Positions 33,721 through 41,031 of a stretch of 64,000 bases of DNA are shown here, piece by piece. Origin of the DNA: GCA-002793235 sp965267355 (lineage in GTDB: Bacteria; Bacteroidota; Bacteroidia; Flavobacteriales_E; Vicingaceae); NCBI GenBank assembly GCA_965267355.1, contig OZ253956.1, positions 1,612,001 to 1,676,000 of the forward strand, written 5' to 3'. The notes below the pieces were generated by a model. It was not told the DNA's origin. It saw nothing but the letters and a program-made list of their open reading frames with translations, and did not search any database. Numbering within the stretch: the stretch's first letter is position 1; each line of letters starts with the position of its first letter. The translations under genes were made by a program, and so were the position numbers.

Positions 33721-35505
33721 ATGAAAAAACTATTACTATTTACTTCACAATTATTAATTGCAGGGATTTTATTTTCTCAAAATCTAACTTTTGATTGGGC
33801 AAACTTAAGAGGTTCAACAGGAACAGATTATATTTATGGAATTGAAACCGATGCTCAGGGTAATATTTATAATGTAGGTATTTATCAAAATGCTGCTAAT
33901 GATTTTGATCCAGACACTTCTTCATCTGCAATAACTACAATACCTTTTAGTACTTCAAATGATTATAGTGTATTTATTCAAAAGTTAGACCCAGCAGGAA
34001 ACCTTCTTTGGGTAAAAACGCTAGATTCACCTAGTAGTACTCAACAAAGGGTAAGTGATATTGTAATGGCTCCTAATGGAGATTTGATAATATCAGGTTC
34101 TTTTATAGGGGCTATTGATTTTGATATGGGGTCAGGTACAGCAAATATGGTATCAAATAATTCAGGAACTAATAGGGATGGATATATTCTTCGTTTAACT
34201 CAAAACGGAGATTTTGTTTGGGTAAAAACTTTTGGAGGGAATAACTCTTCATCAGATGTAACTCATTTTTTAAATGTAGATGTAGATAGCCAAGGTAATA
34301 TTTTTACGGTAGGATATTTTGAAGGAAGTGTTGATGTGGATCCTAGTGGAGTATTTCAGATGATGTATGCTGATTATGATAGAGAGGCACTTATTATAAA
34401 ACTAAATTCTAGCGGTAATTACCAATGGGCTCATGAAGTTGGTGCACCCCCAACGTTTAGTGGTAATTTAGAGCAAATGGCTAGAAGTGTACTGGTAGAT
34501 TCAGACGATAATGTATGGTTTATTGCAGATATTGAAGGTGAAGTGGAGTACTCAGGTTTTCCTGGAACAAACAATGTTGTTCAACCAGGTTCTACAGGGG
34601 TTGGTATATTAAAAGTAAGTAATGCTACAGGTGTACCATTAGTAAATAATGATATTTTATATGCTAATTCTAATACATGTGTAGGATATGACTTAGCAAA
34701 AGATGTAAATGATAATATTTATATAACCGGTTGGTTTAACGGTACTTTAACATCTACTACGTATGGTAACTCTTATAATTGTAATTTTGTGTACGAAACT
34801 TTTTTTACAGCTAAATATGACAAAAATATAAACCTTAAATGGGTAACAACTTTAGGGGCCCAGACAGATGCTCAGACTTCTAGAAATTACAGTGTAGCTT
34901 ATCAACCTTCTACTGGATTAATTACTGTTGGAGGATTTATAAGAGGAGATAATTTTAACATTGCTTCACAAACATTCTATAATCCTTATTTGCCGGGTAA
35001 CAGTATTAATAGAATGACACATGTGATTGGTTATGATACATTAGGTCAGTTTGTATGGGCAGGAGTAATGGGGGCACATCACACTTATAATCAAATTGAA
35101 GAAATACATGTCGATCAAAATGATAATATGTACTTAGGGGGGTATGTTCAATCTAATACTAATAAATTAGACCCTTTTGGTGGGCCAGCAACAGATTTAC
35201 CATTGGTAGGAGGGAGTGGGAGAGATGCTTTTTTAGTGAAACTTTCAAATAGTACTTCTACTGTAACAGAGTTTGTTAATAATAGCCAGGTTAGTATTTA
35301 TCCTAATCCAACAAAAGATTATATAAATATTGAGCAGCAATTAATTGTCAATAACATTTTAATTAGAGATGTTAGTGGTAAATTGGTAAGATCCTTACAA
35401 AATTATAGTAATGTAATAGATGTAAGTAGTTTAACAAGCGGAGTATATTTTATACAAATTCAAACAGAGGAAGGCACTTACAATCAAAAGTTTGTGAAAG
35501 AGTAA
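33721..35505 (+). CDS. T9SS-sorted secreted protein with SBBP-type beta-propeller repeats
   Basis: A 594-residue secreted protein. The signal peptide is MKKLLLFTSQLLIAGILFSQ. Repeats such as DAQGNIYNVGIYQNAANDFD, ANGDLIISGSFIGAIDFDMG, DSQGNIFTVGYFEGSVDVDP and DQNDNMYLGGYVQ recur across residues 35-500 in SBBP/beta-propeller style. The C-terminus is a T9SS type A domain: IYPNPTKDYINIEQQ, then LTSGVYFIQIQTEEGTYN and FVKE. It lies between a sensor kinase and its LytTR regulator, 108 bp after the kinase, and is followed by a terminator at 35522-35562. It could be a target or a sensor-side component of that system, but this is inferred only from order. Confidence 0.85.
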   Translation: MKKLLLFTSQLLIAGILFSQNLTFDWANLRGSTGTDYIYGIETDAQGNIYNVGIYQNAANDFDPDTSSSAITTIPFSTSNDYSVFIQKLDPAGNLLWVKTLDSPSSTQQRVSDIVMAPNGDLIISGSFIGAIDFDMGSGTANMVSNNSGTNRDGYILRLTQNGDFVWVKTFGGNNSSSDVTHFLNVDVDSQGNIFTVGYFEGSVDVDPSGVFQMMYADYDREALIIKLNSSGNYQWAHEVGAPPTFSGNLEQMARSVLVDSDDNVWFIADIEGEVEYSGFPGTNNVVQPGSTGVGILKVSNATGVPLVNNDILYANSNTCVGYDLAKDVNDNIYITGWFNGTLTSTTYGNSYNCNFVYETFFTAKYDKNINLKWVTTLGAQTDAQTSRNYSVAYQPSTGLITVGGFIRGDNFNIASQTFYNPYLPGNSINRMTHVIGYDTLGQFVWAGVMGAHHTYNQIEEIHVDQNDNMYLGGYVQSNTNKLDPFGGPATDLPLVGGSGRDAFLVKLSNSTSTVTEFVNNSQVSIYPNPTKDYINIEQQLIVNNILIRDVSGKLVRSLQNYSNVIDVSSLTSGVYFIQIQTEEGTYNQKFVKE

Positions 35506-35521
35506 GTGGTTTTTTCATAAT

Positions 35522-35562
35522 AAAAAGCCGATTGATGTATAAACCGTTAATCGGCTTTTTTT
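35522..35562 (+). terminator. Terminator after the beta-propeller gene
   Basis: AGCCGATT (35526-35533) pairs with AATCGGCT (35549-35556) around a 15-base loop, with A's before and a T-run after. It lies 17 bp past the stop and only about 14 bp before the LytTR gene, so the regulator must have its own start or be reached by readthrough. Confidence 0.75.
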
Positions 35563-35575
35563 AATTTTATAGCAC

Positions 35576-36322
35576 ATGAAAGTAGTAATTATAGATGATG
35601 AAGTTAAAGCTCGTAATTTATTAAAAACCATTTTAATAGAGTATTGTAGTGATATTGATGAGATTTATGAGGCTGAAGATTTACCAAAAGGTGTGATAAA
35701 AATTAACCAGAAAAAACCTGATGTAGTTTTTTTAGATGTTGAAATGCCTGAGTATGCAGGAACACAAATTCTTGAATTTTTTGATGAATCTCAAATCAAT
35801 TTTAATTTGATATTTACTACAGCACATAGTAATTATGCCATAAAAGCTTTTGAGTTAAATGCTATTTCTTATTTGTTAAAGCCTCTTAGGCCTAATCAGG
35901 TTAAAGAGGCAGTAAATAAAGTGCTAAATGTTAAGTCAAAAGCTACTATTAACTACCAACTAAAAGAGTTGAATTCTACCTTACAAAATAAAGCGTTTAA
36001 AAAAATTGGATTGCCAATATCTGATGGAGTACGCTTTATTAAATTAGAAGACATCTATTATTTTAAAGCAGATGGTATGTATACTAATGTTTATACACTT
36101 AATGACGGTATTGTACTGGTGAGTAAACCACTTAAATATTTTGTAGATATTTTAACTGAAATTCCTGATTTTTACAGAACGCATCGCTCATATTTAATCA
36201 ATAAAAACCATATTAATCAGCTCGTAAAGAAAGATGGGGGGTATGTTGTGATGGATAATAATGATGTTGTAGCTATTGCAAAAGACAAATTATCTGAGTT
36301 AGGATCATTAAAAGAGATTTAA
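35576..36322 (+). CDS. LytTR-family response regulator
   Basis: A 248-residue cytosolic DNA-binding regulator. The receiver domain (about 1-125) has acidic pocket residues D7/D8, phospho-acceptor Asp54 in VFLDVEMPEYAG, and the conserved KAFELNAISYLLKPL with its lysine. The LytTR DNA-binding domain (about 145-245) shows VRFIKLEDIYYFKADGMYTN, RTHRSYLINKNHI and the closing strand. It is probably phosphorylated by the sensor kinase at 31763. The stop overlaps the stop of the convergent XRE gene by four bases (TTAA). Confidence 0.92.
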   Translation: MKVVIIDDEVKARNLLKTILIEYCSDIDEIYEAEDLPKGVIKINQKKPDVVFLDVEMPEYAGTQILEFFDESQINFNLIFTTAHSNYAIKAFELNAISYLLKPLRPNQVKEAVNKVLNVKSKATINYQLKELNSTLQNKAFKKIGLPISDGVRFIKLEDIYYFKADGMYTNVYTLNDGIVLVSKPLKYFVDILTEIPDFYRTHRSYLINKNHINQLVKKDGGYVVMDNNDVVAIAKDKLSELGSLKEI

Positions 36323-36657
36323 TTTTTTTTATCCTTTAACTGTTTTATAATTTCTTTTTGGTTGGCAATAATTTCATTCAGCAATTCAATCTCATGTTCT
36401 AGTTTCTCTATTTTTTCTGATAAATTATTGTAGTTTTCTCTTGCTTCGGCAGTTTTATTATTGTTATCTTTTTCAGTAAAATGAGAAACAGGTACATCTA
36501 AAGCGTCAGCTATTTCATTTAGTGTGTAAAAGTTAACCTTTGATGTAACTTCTATATGCGAAATTAGTGTTCGGGTCTTGTTAATCAAATCAGCAAGTTG
36601 CTGTTGACTTAAACCTCTTTCGGCTCTTAAAATTTTAATTTTTTTACCTATATCCAT
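36319..36657 (-). CDS. XRE-family helix-turn-helix regulator with C-terminal coiled coil
   Basis: A 112-residue protein from ATG 36657 (MDIGKKIKILRAERGLSQ); a start four codons earlier is possible. Residues 4-60 form an HTH_3/XRE domain with LRAERGLSQQQLADLINKTR and a recognition-type helix followed by LISHIEVTSKVNFYTLNEIA. The C-terminal half (KIEKLEHEIELLNEIIANQK) is a long coiled coil, likely for dimerisation. Divergently transcribed from the receiver-only regulator at 36769; the intergenic region holds a perfect 17-bp palindrome and related half-sites that are good operator candidates. Probably autoregulated, by inference. Confidence 0.85.
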   Translation of the reverse strand: MDIGKKIKILRAERGLSQQQLADLINKTRTLISHIEVTSKVNFYTLNEIADALDVPVSHFTEKDNNNKTAEARENYNNLSEKIEKLEHEIELLNEIIANQKEIIKQLKDKKN

Positions 36658-36695
36658 TGCCAATATCACTATATGACAATGATAGCTAATATATG

Positions 36696-36732
36696 ATTGT
36701 CTAAAAGATATTTAAATTGTCTTAAAGACAAT
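36696..36732. promoter_or_regulatory. Palindromic operator candidate between XRE and receiver genes
   Basis: ATTGTCTTAAAGACAAT (36716-36732) is a perfect 17-bp palindrome. A near copy of its left half and centre, ATTGTCTAAAAGATA (36696-36710), lies exactly 20 bp upstream, about two helical turns, and another half-site GACAAT lies at 36675-36680. The palindrome's TTG (36717-36719) also forms a plausible -33 element 19 bp before the TATATTTG box, so a bound protein would block RNA polymerase. Confidence 0.7.
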
Positions 36733-36738
36733 TTTTTG

Positions 36739-36746
36739 TATATTTG
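36739..36746 (+). promoter_or_regulatory. -7 box of the receiver gene promoter
   Basis: TATATTTG matches TAnnTTTG, 19 bp after a TTG inside the palindrome (36717-36719), and 22 bp before the ATG at 36769. Spacing agrees with the Bacteroidota promoter model. Confidence 0.6.
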
Positions 36747-36768
36747 ATAATAGTTAGTCTAATTTATT

Positions 36769-37140
36769 ATGAAATCCTTACGAATACTCTTGGTTGATGA
36801 TAATGTAGCAATACGTACTTCATTTAAAAAGTTATTAAATAATATCTCGAATTTAAATACTGTTGGTGAATGTTCAGATGGAGCAGAAGTGATTCCCTTT
36901 TTAAAATCAAATGAAGTAGATGTAATTTTTATGGATATCATTATGAAAGTTATGGATGGTTTTGAAACAACCAAAAAAGTCAAAAACAATCATCCTTCTA
37001 TTAAAATAATAGGATTCTCTTCCTCCGAATTTGTAACAAATATTACTAAAATGAAGGATTGTGGTGCAGATGGTTTTATTTCTAAATTTGATGCTACCGA
37101 AGAATTAATAATGTTAGAATTGAATAAAGTAATGGGTTAG
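36769..37140 (+). CDS. Receiver-only response regulator
   Basis: A 123-residue single receiver domain. The acidic pair D10/D11 lies in ILLVDDNVAI, the phospho-acceptor is Asp56 in VIFMDIIMKVMDGFE, the switch serine is in IIGFSSSEF, and the lysine is in GADGFISKFD. No DNA-binding or enzymatic output domain follows, so it would act by protein contact or as part of a phosphorelay. It is divergent from the XRE gene, with a shared operator-like region, and 11-17 bp upstream of the PLP enzyme gene. Confidence 0.88.
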   Translation: MKSLRILLVDDNVAIRTSFKKLLNNISNLNTVGECSDGAEVIPFLKSNEVDVIFMDIIMKVMDGFETTKKVKNNHPSIKIIGFSSSEFVTNITKMKDCGADGFISKFDATEELIMLELNKVMG

Positions 37141-37157
37141 AATAATTAGTTTTGAGA

Positions 37158-38072
37158 ATGTTTCGTCTTGAAGAAAGCAACATTCCTTTAGTAGAGATTT
37201 TTGATGATGTGATTCAACAAAAAGGAAGTAGACTTTTTATTCTTCGAGAAGACTTAATTCATCCTGAAATTTCTGGTAACAAGTGGCGTAAATTAAAGTA
37301 TAATATTCAGAAGGCTAAAACTCAAGGAAAGCATACCATATTGACTTTTGGAGGATCTTATTCCAATCATATTGCTGCAACTGCTGCAGCTGGTAAATAT
37401 TTTGATTTAAAAACGATAGGAATAATTAGAGGTGAACAAACATTGCCTCTAAATTCCACTTTAGCACTGGCAAAACATTACGGCATGCTATTCAAGTATG
37501 TTTCCAGGCAAGATTATAGAACTAAAAATTCTGAAGCGTTTTTACATGTTTTAAAAGAAGAATTTGGTGATTTTTATTTGGTTCCTGAGGGTGGTTCAAA
37601 TGCTTTAGCTGTTAGAGGGTGTACAGAGATATTAAATAATGTTGAGATAGATTTTGATATAGTTTGTTGTGCCGTTGGTACTGGAGGAACCATTGCTGGA
37701 ATTATCACTTCAACTCAAAAACAGGTATTAGGATTTCCTGCATTAAAGGGTGGTGAGTTTTTAAAAGAAGACATTTCCAATTTGTTAAATGAATATTCAC
37801 CAAATTCAATTTATGAAAATTGGAAGTTGATACTTGATTATCATTTTGGTGGCTACGCTAAAATTAATCAAGAATTAATTGATTTTTTAAGAGAATTTAA
37901 GTTAAAACATAGCATTCAATTAGATCTCATTTACACAGGTAAAATGCTATTTGGTATTTACGATTTACTCCAAAATTCTAACGAATTAGATGGTAAAACT
38001 ATCATTGCTGTTCATACAGGTGGAATTCAAGGGAATAAAGGCTTTGAAGAGCGTTTAGAAATCTCTCTTTAA
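37158..38072 (+). CDS. PLP-dependent ACC deaminase/D-cysteine desulfhydrase family protein
   Basis: A 304-residue fold-type II PLP enzyme from ATG 37158 (MFRLEESNIPLVEIF); a TTG six bases upstream is an alternative. The PLP lysine is Lys42 in ISGNKWRKLKYNI, followed by the substrate loop LTFGGSYSNHIAATAA and the phosphate-binding glycines AVGTGGTIAGII. This family includes 1-aminocyclopropane-1-carboxylate deaminase and D-cysteine desulfhydrase; general sequence does not decide which, and desulfhydrase-like activity is more common outside plant-associated bacteria. It is probably cotranscribed with the receiver gene. Confidence 0.85.
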   Translation: MFRLEESNIPLVEIFDDVIQQKGSRLFILREDLIHPEISGNKWRKLKYNIQKAKTQGKHTILTFGGSYSNHIAATAAAGKYFDLKTIGIIRGEQTLPLNSTLALAKHYGMLFKYVSRQDYRTKNSEAFLHVLKEEFGDFYLVPEGGSNALAVRGCTEILNNVEIDFDIVCCAVGTGGTIAGIITSTQKQVLGFPALKGGEFLKEDISNLLNEYSPNSIYENWKLILDYHFGGYAKINQELIDFLREFKLKHSIQLDLIYTGKMLFGIYDLLQNSNELDGKTIIAVHTGGIQGNKGFEERLEISL

Positions 38073-38131
38073 TCAAAAATAATTTGTTAATATCTTATTG
38101 GGTACAATTTATGCTCCGTTTAATCAGTAAC

Positions 38132-38139
38132 TACCTTTG
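38132..38139 (+). promoter_or_regulatory. -7 box of the glucosaminidase gene
   Basis: TACCTTTG matches TAnnTTTG and ends 12 bp before ATG 38152. It overlaps the TTG at 38137 that could serve as an earlier start, so the ATG is preferred. Confidence 0.55.
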
Positions 38140-38151
38140 TACCGGTTGATT

Positions 38152-39093
38152 ATGCGTAAAATCTTATTCATACAATTTTCCTTATTGCTTTGGGTAGTAA
38201 CATTTGCTCAAAAATCAAAAGGACAGCCTGCAGAAAGAAGGTTTACCAGACAAGAGTATATTGATACTTATAAGGATGATGCAATAAGAGAAATGCAACG
38301 AACAGGTATTCCAGCTAGTATTACCTTAGCGCAAGGTATCCTAGAATCTGGCGATGGTAATAGCCCTTTAGCTGTTTATGGTAAAAATCATTTTGGTATT
38401 AAGTGTCATAGCGATTGGAACGGAAAGACCATGCGTATTGATGATGATAAGAAAAATGAGTGTTTTAGGAAGTATAAAGATGTTTATGAATCATACCGAG
38501 ATCATTCTGATTTTTTAACTACCAGGGGACGTTATTCATTTCTCTTTGATTATAAGGTGACAGATTATAAAAGTTGGGCAAAAGGATTGAAAAAAGCTGG
38601 TTATGCGACTCATCCAAAGTATGCTGATATGCTGATAGATTTAATTGAACAACATCAACTTTATCAATACGATAGCTATGGAAAAATTCCTCCACGAAAA
38701 GCCAAGAAAACTAGAAGTTCAGTATCCTTAGCAGGTACAAGTGTTTCTAGAACTATTAAATTACATAATAACATTAAATACATCAGGGCAAAAAAAGGAG
38801 ATACTTTTTATAGAATTACACAAGATTATGATATGAATCTTTGGCAAATTTTTAAGTATAATGACTTGAATAAAGGAGATGTTTTAAAAGAAGGAGATGT
38901 AATTTATTTACAACCCAAAAAGAATAAGGCAAAAGATGATTTTCATGTTGTTGAATCTGGAGAAAGTATGAGAGATATTTCTCAGCGTTATGGAGTAAAG
39001 TTAAAAAGATTATACAAGTACAACAATTTAATCATGGGTACTCAGCCCAATACTGGCGATAAAATTTATTTAAGAAAAGCTAAGAAGAAATAA
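38152..39093 (+). CDS. Secreted glucosaminidase-domain protein with two LysM repeats
   Basis: A 313-residue peptidoglycan-binding/cleaving protein. Signal peptide: MRKILFIQFSLLLWVVTFAQ. The glucosaminidase (Flg_J-like) domain (about residues 35-175) has the catalytic-Glu region ITLAQGILESGDGNSPLAVY followed by KNHFGIKCHSDWNG and the SYRDHSDFL and WAKGLKKAGYAT blocks. Two LysM repeats follow: YIRAKKGDTFYRITQDYDM and FHVVESGESMRDISQRYGV. Such enzymes cleave the glycan strand during cell separation or turnover. The start at 38152 follows a TACCTTTG promoter box. Confidence 0.92.
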   Translation: MRKILFIQFSLLLWVVTFAQKSKGQPAERRFTRQEYIDTYKDDAIREMQRTGIPASITLAQGILESGDGNSPLAVYGKNHFGIKCHSDWNGKTMRIDDDKKNECFRKYKDVYESYRDHSDFLTTRGRYSFLFDYKVTDYKSWAKGLKKAGYATHPKYADMLIDLIEQHQLYQYDSYGKIPPRKAKKTRSSVSLAGTSVSRTIKLHNNIKYIRAKKGDTFYRITQDYDMNLWQIFKYNDLNKGDVLKEGDVIYLQPKKNKAKDDFHVVESGESMRDISQRYGVKLKRLYKYNNLIMGTQPNTGDKIYLRKAKKK

Positions 39094-39094
39094 G

Positions 39095-39970
39095 TTAATC
39101 TTTTACAAGTTCTTCAATATTCACATTCATTTTGTCACTGAGTTCATCTGTTGGAAGGTCATTATCATCAGTTCCAAATGGGTCTTCAATTTCTTCAGCA
39201 ATTAACTCTATAGAAACAAAAACGTAAAAAATTAAAGTGGTTACGCCAATGGTGTAATAACCAAAATCGGATATAAAACCAATTGGTAAGGTTAAAATGT
39301 AAATGAAAATAAATTTTTTGATGAATAAAGTATAAGAGTATGGAATAGGCGTATTCTTAATTCTTTCACAAGCACCCAGAATATCAATAAAATTCTTTAC
39401 TTCTTTATCTAATAACAACAAATCAACATCAGAAATTGAATCTCCTTTTTTCCATTTATTTAATTGCTTGTACATCATATTAATCAAACCATTTGGTATG
39501 TGTTTATATGTTTTTATTTCTTCTAATAATTTACCAGACAGGTTTAAATCTTCGTAATCATTTATCTCTCTTAAATGATTTTTTAATGCGTGAGGAAAAG
39601 CGCCAATTAATTTGATGAAGTTATCTTTTTCTTCTCCATCAGGAAGCAATGTATTTATTTTAATCACTGCATATCGTGTGTTATTAACCAATGCTCCCCA
39701 TTGTTTTCTTCCTTCCCACCATCTATCATAAGCAGAATTAGTTCTAAAGACCAATAATAAACCCATTACAAAACCTACTAGTGTATGAATGGTAAATGCA
39801 TTTTTAAAAAGCTTAGCATCAAACTCTGGAAAGAAGTGATAAAGCAAATAGGTGAACCCCCAGGTGTAAATTGCTACAAGCAATATCTCAGGTAGTAATT
39901 GCCTTAGTGTATCACTCTTGTGAAACCGAATAATGTGTCTGAACCAAAGTTTTGGATTGTACTTAATCAT
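39095..39970 (-). CDS. Bestrophin-like (UPF0187) membrane channel
   Basis: A 291-residue membrane protein of the bestrophin/RFP-TM family. Visible hallmarks are LLPEILLVAIYTWGFTYLLY as the first membrane helix, then the channel neck region VGFVMGLLLVFRTNSAYDRW followed by WEGRKQWGALVNNTR, which is typical of bacterial bestrophins. Two further membrane helices lie near residues 215-255 (FIYILTLPIGFI and YYTIGVTTLIFYVFVSIEL) with EIEDPFGTDDNDLP after them, again a family hallmark. Family members are anion or cation channels. The ATG overlaps the stop of the upstream M23 gene by one base, so the two are in one operon. Confidence 0.9.
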   Translation of the reverse strand: MIKYNPKLWFRHIIRFHKSDTLRQLLPEILLVAIYTWGFTYLLYHFFPEFDAKLFKNAFTIHTLVGFVMGLLLVFRTNSAYDRWWEGRKQWGALVNNTRYAVIKINTLLPDGEEKDNFIKLIGAFPHALKNHLREINDYEDLNLSGKLLEEIKTYKHIPNGLINMMYKQLNKWKKGDSISDVDLLLLDKEVKNFIDILGACERIKNTPIPYSYTLFIKKFIFIYILTLPIGFISDFGYYTIGVTTLIFYVFVSIELIAEEIEDPFGTDDNDLPTDELSDKMNVNIEELVKD

Positions 39971-40941
39971 TAATCTAATGATTGAGTTGGATCGTTTGCT
40001 AACTCTAACATTTTAGCATACTGCTCAGGAGTTAAATCGTTAAAGTAGAAATTAACTGGATTGATTGGGTTTCCGTTTTTTCTTACTTCATAATGACAGT
40101 GAGGACCAACCGATTTACCAGTATTGCCTACGTAGCCAATTACATCGCCACGCTTTACCTTTTGACCTACTTTACAATTAAATTTACTCATATGAGCATA
40201 TAAAGTAATGTAGCCGTAACCATGGTCAATTCTTACATGATTACCATAACCTCTATTAGCAGCATCAGCTTGGATTACCTTACCATCTCCAGTAGCATAA
40301 ATAGGAGTTCCTCTTGGAGCTGTAAAATCCATCCCAGCATGAAATTTTGTGGTTTTATAAACAGGGTCAGTTCTGTAGCCGTAGCCACTTGCCATTCTAG
40401 TTAAATCTTCGTTTGATACAGGTTGTATCGCTGGTATAGCAGCTAGCATTTCCTCTTTTTTCTGAGCCATATCAAAAACCTCATCAAAAGATTTAGATTG
40501 GATGTATAATTGTTTAGAAAGTTTATCTAACTTTTTTGATGTGCCAATTATCAATTCAGCATTGCTATAATTTTCTAATTCCTTGTATCTGTTTACACCT
40601 CCAAACCCTGCTTTTCTAATTTCACTGGCAATAGGTTCTGCTTCAAATATCACACGATAAATGTTGTCATCACGATGCTGGATATCTTCAAGAACAACAG
40701 TAAGCTGATCTAATTTTTTATTTAAGATGGCATATTGTGATTGTAACTCAGCATTAGATTTTTTTAATTCCTTTTCTTTTGGAGAATCAACATAAGTATC
40801 AGTAATAAAATAAATACAAATACCAATAATAAGGCCTGTGCCTAAGAACATAAGTGATCTTAGGATTCTATCTCTAAAAGTAAGCTCAATTTTATCGTAA
40901 CTAAGCGTATGAGGATTATATCTATATTTTGCCTTAGCCAT
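39970..40941 (-). CDS. Membrane-anchored M23 peptidase
   Basis: A 323-residue cell-wall hydrolase-type protein. A single membrane helix (residues about 29-48, SLMFLGTGLIIGICIYFITD) anchors it, followed by a coiled coil (about 55-110). The LytM/M23 domain lies at about 190-300: the first zinc ligands are in KFHAGMDFTAPRGTPIYATG (HxxxD), later HMS in LYAHMSKFNCKVGQ and GPHCHYEVRKNG with the HxH pair. It should cut peptide bridges in peptidoglycan or activate other hydrolases. It is 1 bp overlapped with the bestrophin gene. Candidate promoter at 40968-40975. Confidence 0.93.
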   Translation of the reverse strand: MAKAKYRYNPHTLSYDKIELTFRDRILRSLMFLGTGLIIGICIYFITDTYVDSPKEKELKKSNAELQSQYAILNKKLDQLTVVLEDIQHRDDNIYRVIFEAEPIASEIRKAGFGGVNRYKELENYSNAELIIGTSKKLDKLSKQLYIQSKSFDEVFDMAQKKEEMLAAIPAIQPVSNEDLTRMASGYGYRTDPVYKTTKFHAGMDFTAPRGTPIYATGDGKVIQADAANRGYGNHVRIDHGYGYITLYAHMSKFNCKVGQKVKRGDVIGYVGNTGKSVGPHCHYEVRKNGNPINPVNFYFNDLTPEQYAKMLELANDPTQSLD

Positions 40942-40967
40942 TAAAGATATTATGCTAATTTTGACTG

Positions 40968-40975
40968 CAAATTTA
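40968..40975 (-). promoter_or_regulatory. Candidate -7 box for the M23/bestrophin operon
   Basis: TAAATTTG on the minus strand matches TAnnTTTG; it lies 27 bp upstream of ATG 40941, in the 90-bp gap shared with the divergent alaS gene. Confidence 0.4.
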
Positions 40976-41031
40976 TAAATTTTAAGTTAGCTTAATATTC
41001 GTTAACGCTTATTTAACACTTTTTAAGAGCC

